From Phoronis ovalis (lineage: Eukaryota; Phoronida; Phoronidae), in assembly GCA_028565635.1 (NCBI GenBank), contig JAOXYB010101048.1, positions 3,906 through 21,468 of the forward strand: a DNA stretch of 17,563 nt, written 5' to 3'. Numbering within the stretch: the first letter of the stretch is position 1; each line of letters begins with the position of its first letter. The translations under genes were made by a program, and so were the position numbers. Positions 9,657 through 17,563 of this stretch are shown here, piece after piece. Under the pieces are notes generated by a model that did not search any database, was not told the DNA's origin, and worked only from the letters and a program-made list of their open reading frames with translations.

Positions 9657-10862
9657 GATTGAATGCAGTTTTGTAGAACATTTGTGTATCACCTTCAGTA
9701 ATATGTGGTTGCCAAATTTTATTTTAATGTTAGTACTGAGTAGAATTTGATAAAAGGGACTACAGGATTCTGAGAAGGTATAGATTTGGGAAATTTTGTG
9801 TAACCGCTGAGGTGAAACCAACACAAAGAGCTAAGTTAGCTATGATAATAGCCAATTTAAAGGATTCCAAGAATTGATTGTACTTTCACCAATATGCAGT
9901 GATAAATGCATAAATAAGTCATAGGAAACTGTAAGAAATAGTAAATAAAATGGTGGGTAACCTTTGGCAAAAATGTGAAGATTTGGCATGTTTGATGAGT
10001 ACTAATATGTGGAATTCTCATATTAAATGCTTGGAAGTGGCAACCCTGGAGATTGTGACTTAATAAATCATCAACATTCTTACTCAAAAGCATACCATGG
10101 TAAATCTTCAATGTTCAGTGAGCTCTATGTTGTTTCTGAAGTTTATCGCGACAAGTTTCACTAATTAAAATCATACTCTTTAGACTGAAATATTTTTTTT
10201 CTGTTCTATTGCATTGCTCATATTTTCAACACTATTATGTACCTGTCATATGTTGAATTGGTAAGTGTATAGCTGACTACAGTTAGTTATTGTATGCTTT
10301 CCCATATTCTAGTTACTGTGGTAAATCCAGGAAATTACTGGTAGAAAAGATGTATTCCATATGTTGTGATTAGATTGTCAGCTTGAAGCATTTTCTGTGA
10401 TCCAAGTTTTAACATACCCATTCAATATTCATGCTACAACGTAGACACAATGTACATATGTTATACACACCTGGATCTACCTGTGTGCTAGAATTAGTTT
10501 TTTCTTTCATGGTGTTTGTGTTTTGGTAGAGGTTCATGTCAATGTGTATGTTTGGAAAGCAATTTTTTTGGAACTTACTGTCATCTTTGTATTTCTACCA
10601 ACCCATATATATTTCAATTTTATATTCATCTTTGATGAGCTAGTAACCTGTAATCATAATTGGGTTTTGGTGTTGTCATCCCGAAGTTTTCATATTACAC
10701 AACTTTGAACAGAATTCCATGAAGACAGTGTCTTCTCAAAATTTCTTATCCCGTGTTTTGTTAATCTAATTACTTGCTTTTAATTATTACTGCTAAAGCT
10801 TATAATTGTGGTTGTCTTGGTGGTACAACAAATAGCAAGGAATGGGTGTGTGGTATAAGGCA

Positions 10863-11040
10863 ACCACTCGTGTAATAAAGTAATTTATTACGTTTTCACA
10901 AGGAATTTTGTTGCAAAATGTAATTCGTTTCATTCAAAATGTAATAAAATATTTTTACTATATTTCGCAACGAAATGATATATCATTTCGTTGCAAAATG
11001 TAATAATTATTACATTTTGCAACTTCATTACATGAGTGGT
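10863..11040. mobile_element. 178-bp foldback/MITE-like element
   Basis: The ends form an 18-bp terminal inverted repeat with two mismatches: ACCACTCGTGTAATAAAG at 10863-10880 and the complement of 11023-11040. Inside are two perfect palindromes, 28 bp at 10967-10994 and 34 bp at 10990-11023, which share GTTGC, plus further copies of GCAAAATGTAAT. No reading frame or transposase is present, so it is non-autonomous. No convincing target-site duplication was found, which leaves the exact ends and superfamily open. Confidence 0.6.
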
Positions 11041-11412
11041 ATTCATGATCATATTTCAAAAGTAATACATTATTGTGAACAGCTGTTATTACCTATATAA
11101 TACTATATTTTAATTTTATTTTCTGTTTAGCAAATTTTTTGATGTAAGTCACTTCTGTTACAAACCAATTAAGTCCATAAGGTGATATGCATTAAATTTG
11201 TTTGGTGATTCTAAATGAATGAATTAACTTTATATCTGCTGCATCTGCCTAACTTTGAACTAATAACTGACATGTAACATTTAAATGCAGTGCTTCAAAA
11301 ACTCACGACTAACAGCAAATAAACTGTCACTACAACATACTGTTACCAAAGAAATGCTTGCTTTTTTTGACACCTTGGACCATTAATTATCGTCCTCTTA
11401 CTGTTTTTGTAG

Positions 11413-11564
11413 TTGCTGTGTATGATCCTGATGAACCATCAGTTCTTATTGAGGGAGTGTTATTCCGTGCTCATTACTTGGGCTCCACACAACTTGTCTC
11501 AGAAGGACAACCTTCCAAAGCAATGAGAATGTTGCAGGCACAAGAAGCAGTGGGCAGGATAAAG
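11413..11564 (+). CDS. APBA1: APBA/Mint coding exon 8: start of the PTB domain
   Basis: Encodes codon 794 (shared) and residues 795-844, [14 protein letters not shown] to GRIK. It contains the first PTB beta strand and helix: [15 protein letters not shown], where YLGST is the hallmark of PTB domains, followed by the [12 protein letters not shown] helix. Recalled fly X11L has nearly the same [25 protein letters not shown]. The PTB of Mint proteins binds the YENPTY motif of APP-family tails independently of tyrosine phosphorylation. Entry is phase 1 after TTTTTGTAG, and exit is phase 0 at AAG|GTAAAC. That junction after RIK is where vertebrate paralogues carry a short insert. Confidence 0.95.
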
Positions 11565-12120
11565 GTAAACACATGTATTTTGCAATCTTTAAGCTCCTGT
11601 TGCTTGAGCAAAAGTACCAGTTAGCATAATATTAATTTGGGTTTAATTTCCAGTTGTTCCCTTTGTTTTGGAGTGACATTTGTTACACATCACCTCAAAC
11701 GGTAGTTGCAGCTATTCATTAATTGGTGCTGTAACATTCATAAATACTTGTGGCGTAAGCTAACGACCAGCTTCATGTCTCACAATAAAATTATACCATG
11801 CGCACAAAACCAATAATTAGAACCTGTTTCTAAACAGTTTGCACTTTCAGATCCATACTTTTGCACATATTACTAATTAAATGAAACAAAGAAAACACTC
11901 ATAAAATAAACATGCTGGATTGTGTGCATGGAATCAATATAAAGCAGCAAGGTTCAATAATATCTTTTTCTGCATCATATTTAATGTGGACTACTGTTAC
12001 AGTTAGTAGTAATAACAGCATTTTATCTGTTTTGCCCACTGGTTAGTTCTTAATGAGTTATGTGTAGTTTGATTACAAAGTTTAAAATTTGCTTTTAAGT
12101 ATTCAATTAGTATAGTATAT

Positions 12121-12752
12121 CACACTCTCTGTGTCACCCTGAAATTAGTTTTAACATTTTTAGTGGAAAAAATTATGAACTATTTTTTATCAGTGGGAGT
12201 AATATAACACCTAACAGGATTTCAAATTTCATAATTTTTGAATGTCCTGTTTTTTAGAAAAGTTCTTGTTTTACAAATCCCCATTATAAATTCCCTGTAA
12301 CCAATTGTAGTTTGTGGTTTGACCGCAGCACATGTTTGCCATAAGTAAGCAAACCAACAATCCTTACATGTAGCATTTCATCACATAATTGATGTGTGCG
12401 GGGTTCCAATTCGATTTTTATTCATATCATATGTACATGAACGAATGAGTTCACAAACATTCATATAAATTATTACCATTTTTAGTTAATGTCTAAATTA
12501 AAGATCACATTCAAATTAGTGGTGCGATCCTATTGTTCTCGTCCTTGTGAAGTGATTTTGAAGGCTTAAGGATAATTATATTAGTAATTGCAAAACAAGA
12601 ACTTTCCTAAAAAACTGCTTGTTTGAAAATTATTAAATTTAGAATTCTGTTAGGTAGTATATCACTTAATATGTTGATAAAAAAGTTTCAACCCTTTTTT
12701 CACTAAAATGTTAAAAATAACATATGAATTCTGGGTGACACGGGACAGTGGG
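12121..12752. mobile_element. 632-bp non-autonomous DNA transposon with long inverted arms
   Basis: The arm 12121-12278 is an imperfect inverted copy of 12587-12752. Matching blocks include GTGTCACCC near both ends, TTTTAACATTTTTAGTG, CCTAACAG, and AAGTTCTTGTTTT at the inner ends, all in the same order and separated by small indels. The outer ends are CACACTCTCTG on the left and, on the complementary strand, CCCACTGTCCCG on the right. ATAT flanks both sides (12117-12120 and 12753-12756), a possible 4-bp target-site duplication. The roughly 308-nt middle has no transposase-like frame. The superfamily is not assigned. Confidence 0.72.
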
Positions 12753-12995
12753 ATATGCTTTAGTTTAAAATGTTTGCATTGAGAGTATATTCCACTGTCT
12801 TACCTGTATGCAGATGTGTTTAGTAGCTCATATTGTGGCCACCAATATTAGCAGTATGTAGTGCTGTAGATATTGAAGTCACCACCAATTCCCTATTGTT
12901 TCTGTGCCCATAATTAATGTAAGCTGAAGGACTAACTGTGTTTTTTCTGTCTTTTCCTTGCTCATTATAACACAAATGTCATCATTCTCTGAAAG

Positions 12996-13001
12996 GCATC
13001 G
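12996..13001 (+). CDS. APBA1: Candidate 6-nt microexon (Ala-Ser) in the PTB domain
   Basis: GCATCG is followed directly by a GTAAGT donor and preceded by AAAG. Upstream lie a CTAAC branch-point-like site (12932-12936), a strong pyrimidine tract (12938-12960) and an AG-free stretch of about 64 nt, as expected for a true acceptor. In phase 0 it would insert Ala-Ser between RIK and APEGESQP, the site of the vertebrate APBA insert. It is a prediction from splice signals only. Confidence 0.4.
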
Positions 13002-13468
13002 GTAAGTTAAGTTTGATTTCAAAAAGTTTTTGTTGTATAGTACTGTAGTCTTTAAGTAAGGTGCAAATTTATTTTTGCAAATGAAAAAAATATTTCTATT
13101 ATTTATGATGCACTAATTACAAATGCTAAAGATATTTTGTTTCTGTTTATATTATGATTAGAATCGATAAAGTTTATGAATAAGTATACAGTCTCGTAGT
13201 TTGATAATATATTCAAAATGATGCATCCAGTTTGTCATTTTTAATGAACTCCTGGTAAAAAGCATCATTTAGTAATCTTTACTCATGGTGTTTGTTACAA
13301 AAACATTTTTACTTATAAATGAAGTTTTAAGCAGTTATTGTAAAGATGAGATATGTGTTTATTTGATGGAAAGCCCATATCCTTTTGTCTTGTTCTGCCA
13401 TGAATATTTTAAAAGCAATTAGTATTCTACGTAAATTATGTTTTTCAATACATTTATTTTCACTCCAG

Positions 13469-13504
13469 AAACTTGGCACCATACATTTTGGTAGAAAGTA
13501 TCAG
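13469..13504 (+). CDS. APBA1: Candidate 36-nt microexon (KLGTIHFGRKYQ) in the PTB domain
   Basis: It lies between acceptor TTTTCACTCCAG and donor TCAG|GTATAC, is 36 nt long and has no stop in phase 0. The upstream 44 nt are AG-free. The 12-residue basic insert would sit between RIK and APEGESQP, similar in length and charge to the 11-residue MAQKLAKSRKK recalled at this site in human APBA1, though not clearly homologous. It could be a decoy. Confidence 0.28.
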
Positions 13505-14070
13505 GTATACACAGACAACATTTAGTAATATGTATAAATTATCTTTTTTTTGTTTTTACTATATAACTCATTTAGACCCAAGTTTTGTTGTGTACAAATA
13601 TTCTAGCTGTATTGTTGCACTGAAAAGGGATTTGTATGCAGACCAATAATTTCTTATATTCAAACTTATCTTCTTGACATTTTATCAGTAACAATAGAGA
13701 AAGCTTTTGAGCATAAATTTCAGTTTTTCCATGTAGGAATAACATTTTGTGTACAAATCCCAAAAATCTGCATCTTGTGTGCCCTTTATGGATAACTCTT
13801 AGTTGGTTCGGAACACTAAAATACTTGGAATATCCATAAAAGGCTGATTTTATACTTTATTACATAATGCATATAATAATAGCATGATAATACTATACCT
13901 TTGACAATTACCAAACTGATGTCAACTAACATGGACCATATCTATGTGTTATTGTGCAATAGATCTGGAGCTCTCTGTGCCCTGCCTGATCCTTCTAAGT
14001 TCACCCTGGTATTATATCCTAGTTAAGTTTTTTAACACAATTCCAGTTTGTTTATTTTTTTGTTTGGCAG

Positions 14071-14109
14071 CATATATTTAAGGTTGATGATGACCAATAT
14101 ATTTTTGAG
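14071..14109 (+). CDS. APBA1: Candidate 39-nt microexon (HIFKVDDDQYIFE) in the PTB domain
   Basis: Flanked by a T-rich acceptor ending TGTTTGGCAG and a donor TGAG|GTACGA, 39 nt long and open in phase 0. It would add 13 residues immediately before APEGESQP. The acidic, hydrophilic translation differs from the surrounding intron. Support is splice signals and phase only. Confidence 0.25.
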
Positions 14110-14374
14110 GTACGAGCTAGTTTGTGTTATAATGAGCATCTTTATACTTGTATGTTTGACACTGTTTCCAAGTTTATTAATGTCTGCTATCCTAATTGTG
14201 TATTCAATCAACATTAATTTATTATGTAAGCTTATTGGTGACACATATTAAAATCATTCACATTAAGAAGAATAAACATCATCATATCATTAATTAGTGA
14301 TAAGCTACAAGTTTTTGTATTTCTTTTTTCAATAGACTATTTTTGTTCACAGGGAAGCTAGTGGTCCCGAGCCC

Positions 14375-14457
14375 TAACTTTCCCAGCATAGACGTTTTGT
14401 GAATAAACAATGAACCACATGATTCCATTCACTAAACCAGCTTGCTGGAAATGTTAG
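14375..14457. repeat. Degenerate inverted repeat in intron 8
   Basis: TAACTTTCCCAGCA at 14375-14388 and TTTTGTGAATA at 14394-14404 are matched, with mismatches, by the complement of 14425-14457. This gives a stem of about 32 nt with a loop of roughly 20 nt. The local GC content is above that of flanking intron. It may be the relic of a small foldback element. Confidence 0.35.
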
Positions 14458-14826
14458 ATTTACACTGTTCATGACCGGTGGCTCCACCAAGTGCATGCAA
14501 ATGGTCTTTAATGTGTGTGCATATTGAGCATCATGTGCTGTGCCATGTTTTCAAGTTTCTTTCTCATTTCTAAACAACTTTAATTTTCAGTGTTTGCATT
14601 CATATGAATTAGGAGCATGCTTTTACAGTCTTGTGTAAAGGCTATAAATATGCCATATTATTATAGAGTCTTTATTGTATCTTTGTTTCACTTTGAAGAT
14701 GTTTTGTTTTTAATGTATTTCTCAACAATTTATAATGCAACCAGATTTTTCCTTAATTTAAAATTAATTTGGCATGATACATCACGTCAACTACTTTTTA
14801 AGACAGTGTCATTGTTTGTTTTTAAG

Positions 14827-14913
14827 GCACCAGAGGGAGAGTCACAACCTAGTACAGAAGTAGATTTATTTGTGTCCACAGAGAAGATTATGGTTCTTAA
14901 TACAGATTTACAG
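14827..14913 (+). CDS. APBA1: APBA/Mint coding exon 9: central PTB strands
   Basis: Encodes residues 845-873, [29 protein letters not shown], phase 0 at both ends (TTTTTAAG|GCA and CAG|GTAAAA). This is among the most conserved blocks of the family: human APBA1, as recalled, reads [29 protein letters not shown]. It forms central strands of the PTB beta sandwich. Nothing unusual is seen in it. Confidence 0.97.
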
Positions 14914-16250
14914 GTAAAAGTTAAGCTTACATAGATTTGCTTTCCTGGTGTTGGTTTCTCAGTGTTTTCCACAATAAAATAAACTTATTTCAGCTTATTG
15001 GGGGAAACCTGTAATGTCAAGTTTCTGTGCTGCATGCTGACAAGAAATATGGAATCCTATTTCCTAATACTACATGGGAAATGTGATGGAGAAAATAAGT
15101 GCAGTATGGTAACCATGCTGGATTCACTGAGTCGTGTAAAATTTTCCAACTCTTCTGTTGCAGCATGAATTAGAGTTGGTATATTGTTGTCAAGTTTTAT
15201 TATATTGCAAATTGAATGGTATCATGAAACTGTACAATCTGCATTCATCATTCTCTTAATATTTCAAGAATGTTGGGAGGTTCATTTTTCACTAGTTAAA
15301 ATACATTGATATAGAGACAGTTAGGAATAACAGTAAATAGTGTTCATTGTCAACTTTATTTAAATTTAAAAATGCTCTCGTAATTTTATGTTATACAGAA
15401 AACTGTATGTGAAACTTTTGAAATGCTACTTTTAAATGACAGCTGTTTTGGACTTCATGTCCACATGTATGAATATTTACATAGATATATTAGAAATGCA
15501 CCAAAATTTATCTTCCACCCATATTTTAAAGTGTTATAGCAAGTCAGAACAGATAGATTTTCAGCCTAGTTCAGATTGTCGAACTGTAGATGTTTGGCAG
15601 ACATTTTTTTAGCTGGTCAGTATATAATAGCCATAACTATTGGCCATGTTTTCTGTTTGCCATGGAAATCAATATTCAGTTTTATTTTTCTCTTTAGGAA
15701 TCTGTAAGTACTGTGTAATTATGACATATGAAAGTAACAAATCACATTGTGTAGTGACTTCTAAAACATTACTGCCAATGATAAAACTTGCTTCCATATA
15801 ATTATTACAATTTATAAAATAAGCACTGCTAACTGACAGCATTTTTATACGACGTCTAGTTATGAATTGTTTTAATTTCATTCACAGCTAAACTAACGTG
15901 ATGCTTTTTGCAGTTTTATTAATACTAAATGTATAAATTTCTTGATTCATGAAGCACAAAACTTTATCTATTAATGTTCTGTCATAGGCTTGACTATGAA
16001 TGTGCTCTCATAGTTTCTCTTGCTTCTACCTGCTGTGATTATTTGAATAAAGTGCTTATTTGTTATTATATATGAAATATTGGTTATGACATTGTAGCTG
16101 AGATCTTTGTATTTCAATTATTGTTATAATTTTATTATATGAAAATCATTTGCCACAACAGAGATATGTCTATATTATATTATGCCAATCATTGATTTAA
16201 TTATTTATAAAATAAAACATATATGCAAATATGAAGTTGTTAATTTACAG
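14914..16250 (+). other. Intron 9
   Basis: A 1337-nt AT-rich intron, donor GTAAAA and acceptor TTAATTTACAG. A minus-strand open frame at 15669-15881 has no recognisable character. No repeat was identified by eye. Confidence 0.85.
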
Positions 16251-16412
16251 GAAATCATGATGGACCATGCATTACGAACCATCTCATACATTGCTGATAT
16301 TGAAGATATTGTAGTTATAATGGCGAGAAGACGCACAGTGACTACCACCACTGAAACTGGGACACAAAAACGTCATACTAAGATAATCTGCCATGTATTT
16401 GAAACGGATGAG
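16251..16412 (+). CDS. APBA1: APBA/Mint coding exon 10: PTB strands and variable loop
   Basis: Encodes residues 874-927, phase 0 at both ends (TTTACAG|GAA and GAG|GTAAGA). It opens with EIMMDHALRTISYIADIEDIVVIMARRR, the PTB peptide-binding strand region, and closes with KIICHVFETDE. Between ARRR and KIICHV is a Thr-rich loop of about 15 residues (TVTTTTETGTQKRHT), where relatives have loops of differing length and sequence. The ISYIAD strand is part of the surface that contacts the NPxY peptide in PTB domains (family knowledge). Confidence 0.97.
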
Positions 16413-16728
16413 GTAAGATCAGTAGGAGATGATAAATGTGAGAGATACTCTGCAGCATTGTCAACCCCATCATAATATTTGTGTCAAGTTGCAGTCTGAT
16501 ATCCGCAGGGGTTACATTGCAGGAGTATCAAGTTACATTCTGTTATCTGCAGTGGTCACTTTGCAAGAATGTTAAGTTGCATCCTGATATTTGCTGGGAT
16601 TATATCTGCATGGTTTCCTTTAAAGTTTTGTCAAATGACAGAATTAGTGTTATGTCACCATGAAATATATGATTATTGAAAGCTTCATAATATATTCGTA
16701 AGACTTTGATTCCATTTCTTTTATATAG
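16413..16728 (+). other. Intron 10, largely filled by a tandem repeat
   Basis: A 316-nt intron with donor GTAAGA and acceptor TTCTTTTATATAG. Its middle is occupied by three 44-bp repeat units at 16483-16614. Nothing else recognised. Confidence 0.88.
16483..16614. repeat. Three-copy 44-bp tandem repeat
   Basis: Three units start at 16483, 16527 and 16571, aligning without gaps at a 44-nt period. Shared positions include TCAAGTT or TTAAGTT at unit positions 2-8, CTGATAT or CTGTTAT near 14-20, GC near 22-24 and TTGCA or CTGCA near 35-39. Copies have diverged considerably, so it is an old minisatellite or a fragment of a satellite. Open frames through it are a by-product. Confidence 0.75.
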
Positions 16729-16911
16729 GCTCAGCTTATAGCTCAGTCCATTGGTCAAGCATTTCAAGTTGCATACATGGAATTTTTAAAAGCTAATGGT
16801 ATAGAAGACCCTGGATTCCTTAAGGACGTAAATTATGAAGATGTATTAAATCAACAGGAAATGTTTGGAGAAGAATTAACACTCTTTTCTAGTAAAGAAG
16901 CAGAGAAAGAG
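16729..16911 (+). CDS. APBA1: APBA/Mint coding exon 11: C-terminal PTB helix and linker
   Basis: Encodes residues 928-988, phase 0 at both ends (TATATAG|GCT and GAG|GTAAAT). AQLIAQSIGQAFQVAYMEFLKANGI is the long C-terminal PTB helix, which packs beside the bound peptide. It is followed by a linker (DVNYEDVLNQQEMFGEELTLFSSKEAEKE) matching the recalled fly and human layout, in which a conserved Tyr/Leu-rich segment after the PTB can fold back on the peptide site. Length and order are normal for the family. Confidence 0.97.
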
Positions 16912-17115
16912 GTAAATCATAAAAAATGCATCTTATTGGAAATAAATTTCTATGATTTCCTGTGTATAGTCATTATTGAATAGGACCTGTTTGTACAACA
17001 TTTGCAGTTGCAGTTTTTGCAAGTAAAATTTTTCACTGTAATAGAAAGGTTTGTTAACTTAAATTTCAGGATTTATGTTAAGATGTAATGTTGTGTTCTT
17101 TGTGATGACTAACAG
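16912..17115 (+). other. Intron 11
   Basis: A 204-nt AT-rich intron between the PTB linker and PDZ1, donor GTAAAT and acceptor GACTAACAG. A CTAAC lies unusually close to the acceptor. No other content. Confidence 0.88.
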
Positions 17116-17328
17116 GTTATTGTGCCAAAGATCAAAGGAGAAGCATTAGGTGTAGTAATTGTGGAGTCAGGCTGGGGTTCCATGGTCCCTACAGTGGTCT
17201 TGGCTAATATGTCACCAACAGGAGCAGCTGCTCGATGTGGTCAGCTTAACATTGGTGATCAAATCATGGCCGTCAATGGAGTAAGCTTGGTGGGATTACC
17301 ATTGTCTTCATGTCAGAATCAGATTAAG
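17116..17328 (+). CDS. APBA1: APBA/Mint coding exon 12: PDZ1 (incomplete at window end)
   Basis: Encodes residues 989-1059, phase 0 at both ends (CTAACAG|GTT and AAG|GTTAGT). [25 protein letters not shown] includes the carboxylate-binding loop (EALGVV takes the place of GLGF). [39 protein letters not shown] covers the middle strands, and SSCQNQIK starts the helix that lines the peptide groove. The last PDZ1 strand, all of PDZ2 and the C-terminal tail must lie in exons beyond 17563. Family PDZ domains bind C-termini of membrane proteins. The sequence is nearly family consensus. Confidence 0.97.
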
Positions 17329-17563
17329 GTTAGTAATTGTCAATTATCAATGATAAAATTAAGCTTACAATCAGTGCTTGACATGTCAATTTCATCGTTT
17401 TTAGCAAACTATGGTGGAAGCTGAAAACTAAATACTTTTAAGGTAAAGCTAGTCTCATTACACAGGGTTCGTACAGTCTTGAAAAGGGTCTTGAATTTTA
17501 AGGGGTTTCTTGAAAAAGTCTTAAATTTGGTTCAGCCTTGAAAAGGTCTTGAATTTTGGCCAA
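17329..17563 (+). other. Start of intron 12
   Basis: Intron beginning at donor GTTAGT inside PDZ1; its acceptor lies outside the window. The right half is a CTTGAAAA-type repeat starting near 17466. Confidence 0.88.
17466..17563. repeat. CTTGAAAA-type short interspersed repeat, cut by the window end
   Basis: After GGGTTCGTACAG there are three related units of about 22 nt: 17478-17500, 17509-17530 and 17537-17559, each CTTGAAAA, then G-TCTT, then RAATTT. Starts are spaced 31 and 28 nt. From memory, similar GGGTTCGTAC...CTTGAAAA sequences occur interspersed in many animal genomes; its class is not assigned here, and it may continue past the window. Confidence 0.65.

Larger units (their letters stand above)
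8754..11412 (+). other. Intron 7, containing a foldback repeat
   Basis: A 2659-nt intron between the basic microexon and the PTB domain; acceptor TCTTACTGTTTTTGTAG. It holds a perfect 10-bp hairpin at 9633-9656 and the 178-bp foldback element at 10863-11040. No convincing additional exon was found: a near-perfect donor at 8840 has no acceptor giving an open, phase-matched exon. Confidence 0.78.
11565..14826 (+). other. Intron 8 (within PTB), with a transposon and candidate microexons
   Basis: The longest intron, 3262 nt, phase 0 between RIK and APEGESQP. It holds a 632-bp inverted-repeat element (12121-12752), three candidate in-frame microexons (12996-13001, 13469-13504, 14071-14109) and a degenerate hairpin (14375-14457). 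Other open frames, such as the one running into exon 9 from 14617, are T-rich and hydrophobic and are taken as intron. Confidence 0.85.
1197..17328 (+). other. APBA1: APBA/X11/Mint adaptor gene, 12-exon coding model (3' end outside the window)
   Basis: Twelve exons bounded by AG/GT and joined in consistent phase give one uninterrupted reading frame of 3177 nt (1059 codons). Exon order is 1197-2609, 2976-3154, 5056-5162, 6086-6169, 7367-7828, 8199-8308, 8729-8753, 11413-11564, 14827-14913, 16251-16412, 16729-16911 and 17116-17328. Domains in order are a disordered N-terminus (residues 1-471), a charged helical stretch with the CASK-binding IWVMR (527-531), a disordered linker (about 567-795), the PTB domain (about 805-980) and PDZ1 (from about 989). 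Family knowledge: Mint/X11 proteins are neuronal scaffolds whose PTB binds the YENPTY-type tail of APP and whose PDZ pair binds membrane proteins. The second PDZ and the C-terminal tail are missing only because the window ends. The family call is certain; assignment to APBA1 rather than APBA2/3 is nominal, since invertebrates do not share the vertebrate paralogue split. Confidence 0.95.

Noticed and set aside
10312-10320. Possible tiny exon between ATATTCTAG and GTAAAT
   Set aside because: It would be 8 nt, which does not preserve the frame between exons 7 and 8.
14617-14826. Open frame running directly into exon 9
   Set aside because: The upstream part is Phe/Leu/Tyr-rich AT noise, while TTTTTAAG before GCACCAGAG is a good acceptor at the conserved RIK|[8 protein letters not shown] junction.
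16481-16663. Small open frame in intron 10
   Set aside because: It arises from the 44-bp tandem repeat whose period is not a multiple of three; no protein character.
1-17563. CRISPR array, defence island, operon or other prokaryotic system
   Set aside because: The window has spliceosomal introns throughout one animal gene; the only regular repeats are a minisatellite, transposon-like elements and a dispersed repeat.

Overview
The window is a piece of an animal nuclear genome holding most of one intron-rich gene on the + strand: the X11/Mint family adaptor APBA (amyloid-beta precursor protein-binding family A; X11L in flies). No rRNA, tRNA, CRISPR array or prokaryotic-style operon was seen. 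The PTB and PDZ exons read, from memory of the family, closest to the arthropod X11L proteins (for example [40 protein letters not shown]). AT-rich introns of about 0.2 to 3.3 kb with several different repeats fit a non-Drosophila arthropod or related invertebrate. The species cannot be told from this sequence.

Layout. Positions 1-1037 are upstream sequence whose last bases look like a 5' UTR exon ending at a GTAAGT donor. The first coding exon (1197-2609) encodes a long acidic, serine-rich, probably disordered N-terminus. Exons 2 and 3 (2976-3154, 5056-5162) encode a charged helical region carrying IWVMR, the CASK-binding motif of Mint1 and Caskin. Exons 4-7 (6086-6169, 7367-7828, 8199-8308, 8729-8753) encode a further disordered linker with an acidic and then a basic patch. 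Exons 8-11 (11413-11564, 14827-14913, 16251-16412, 16729-16911) encode the complete PTB domain. Exon 12 (17116-17328) encodes most of the first PDZ domain. The end of PDZ1, all of PDZ2, the stop codon and the 3' UTR lie beyond the window. The twelve exons join with matching phases into one open frame of 3177 nt, 1059 codons.

How it works together. In known Mint proteins the N-terminus recruits CASK (and Munc18 in vertebrate Mint1/2), the PTB binds the cytoplasmic tail of APP-type proteins, and the tandem PDZ domains bind membrane-protein C-termini. This makes the protein a scaffold for presynaptic and trans-Golgi trafficking. The window shows the CASK motif, the PTB and PDZ1.

The introns carry the less ordinary material. 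The PTB intron 11565-14826 falls exactly where vertebrate APBA proteins have a short insert (between RIK and APEGESQ) and contains three candidate in-frame phase-0 microexons (6, 36 and 39 nt). Also present are a 632-bp DNA-transposon-like element with about 160-bp inverted arms flanked by ATAT (12121-12752), a 178-bp foldback element (10863-11040), a three-copy 44-bp tandem repeat (16483-16614) and a CTTGAAAA-type dispersed repeat at the right edge. No new molecular system was found; the best candidates for follow-up are the microexons and other alternative-splicing options of this adaptor.
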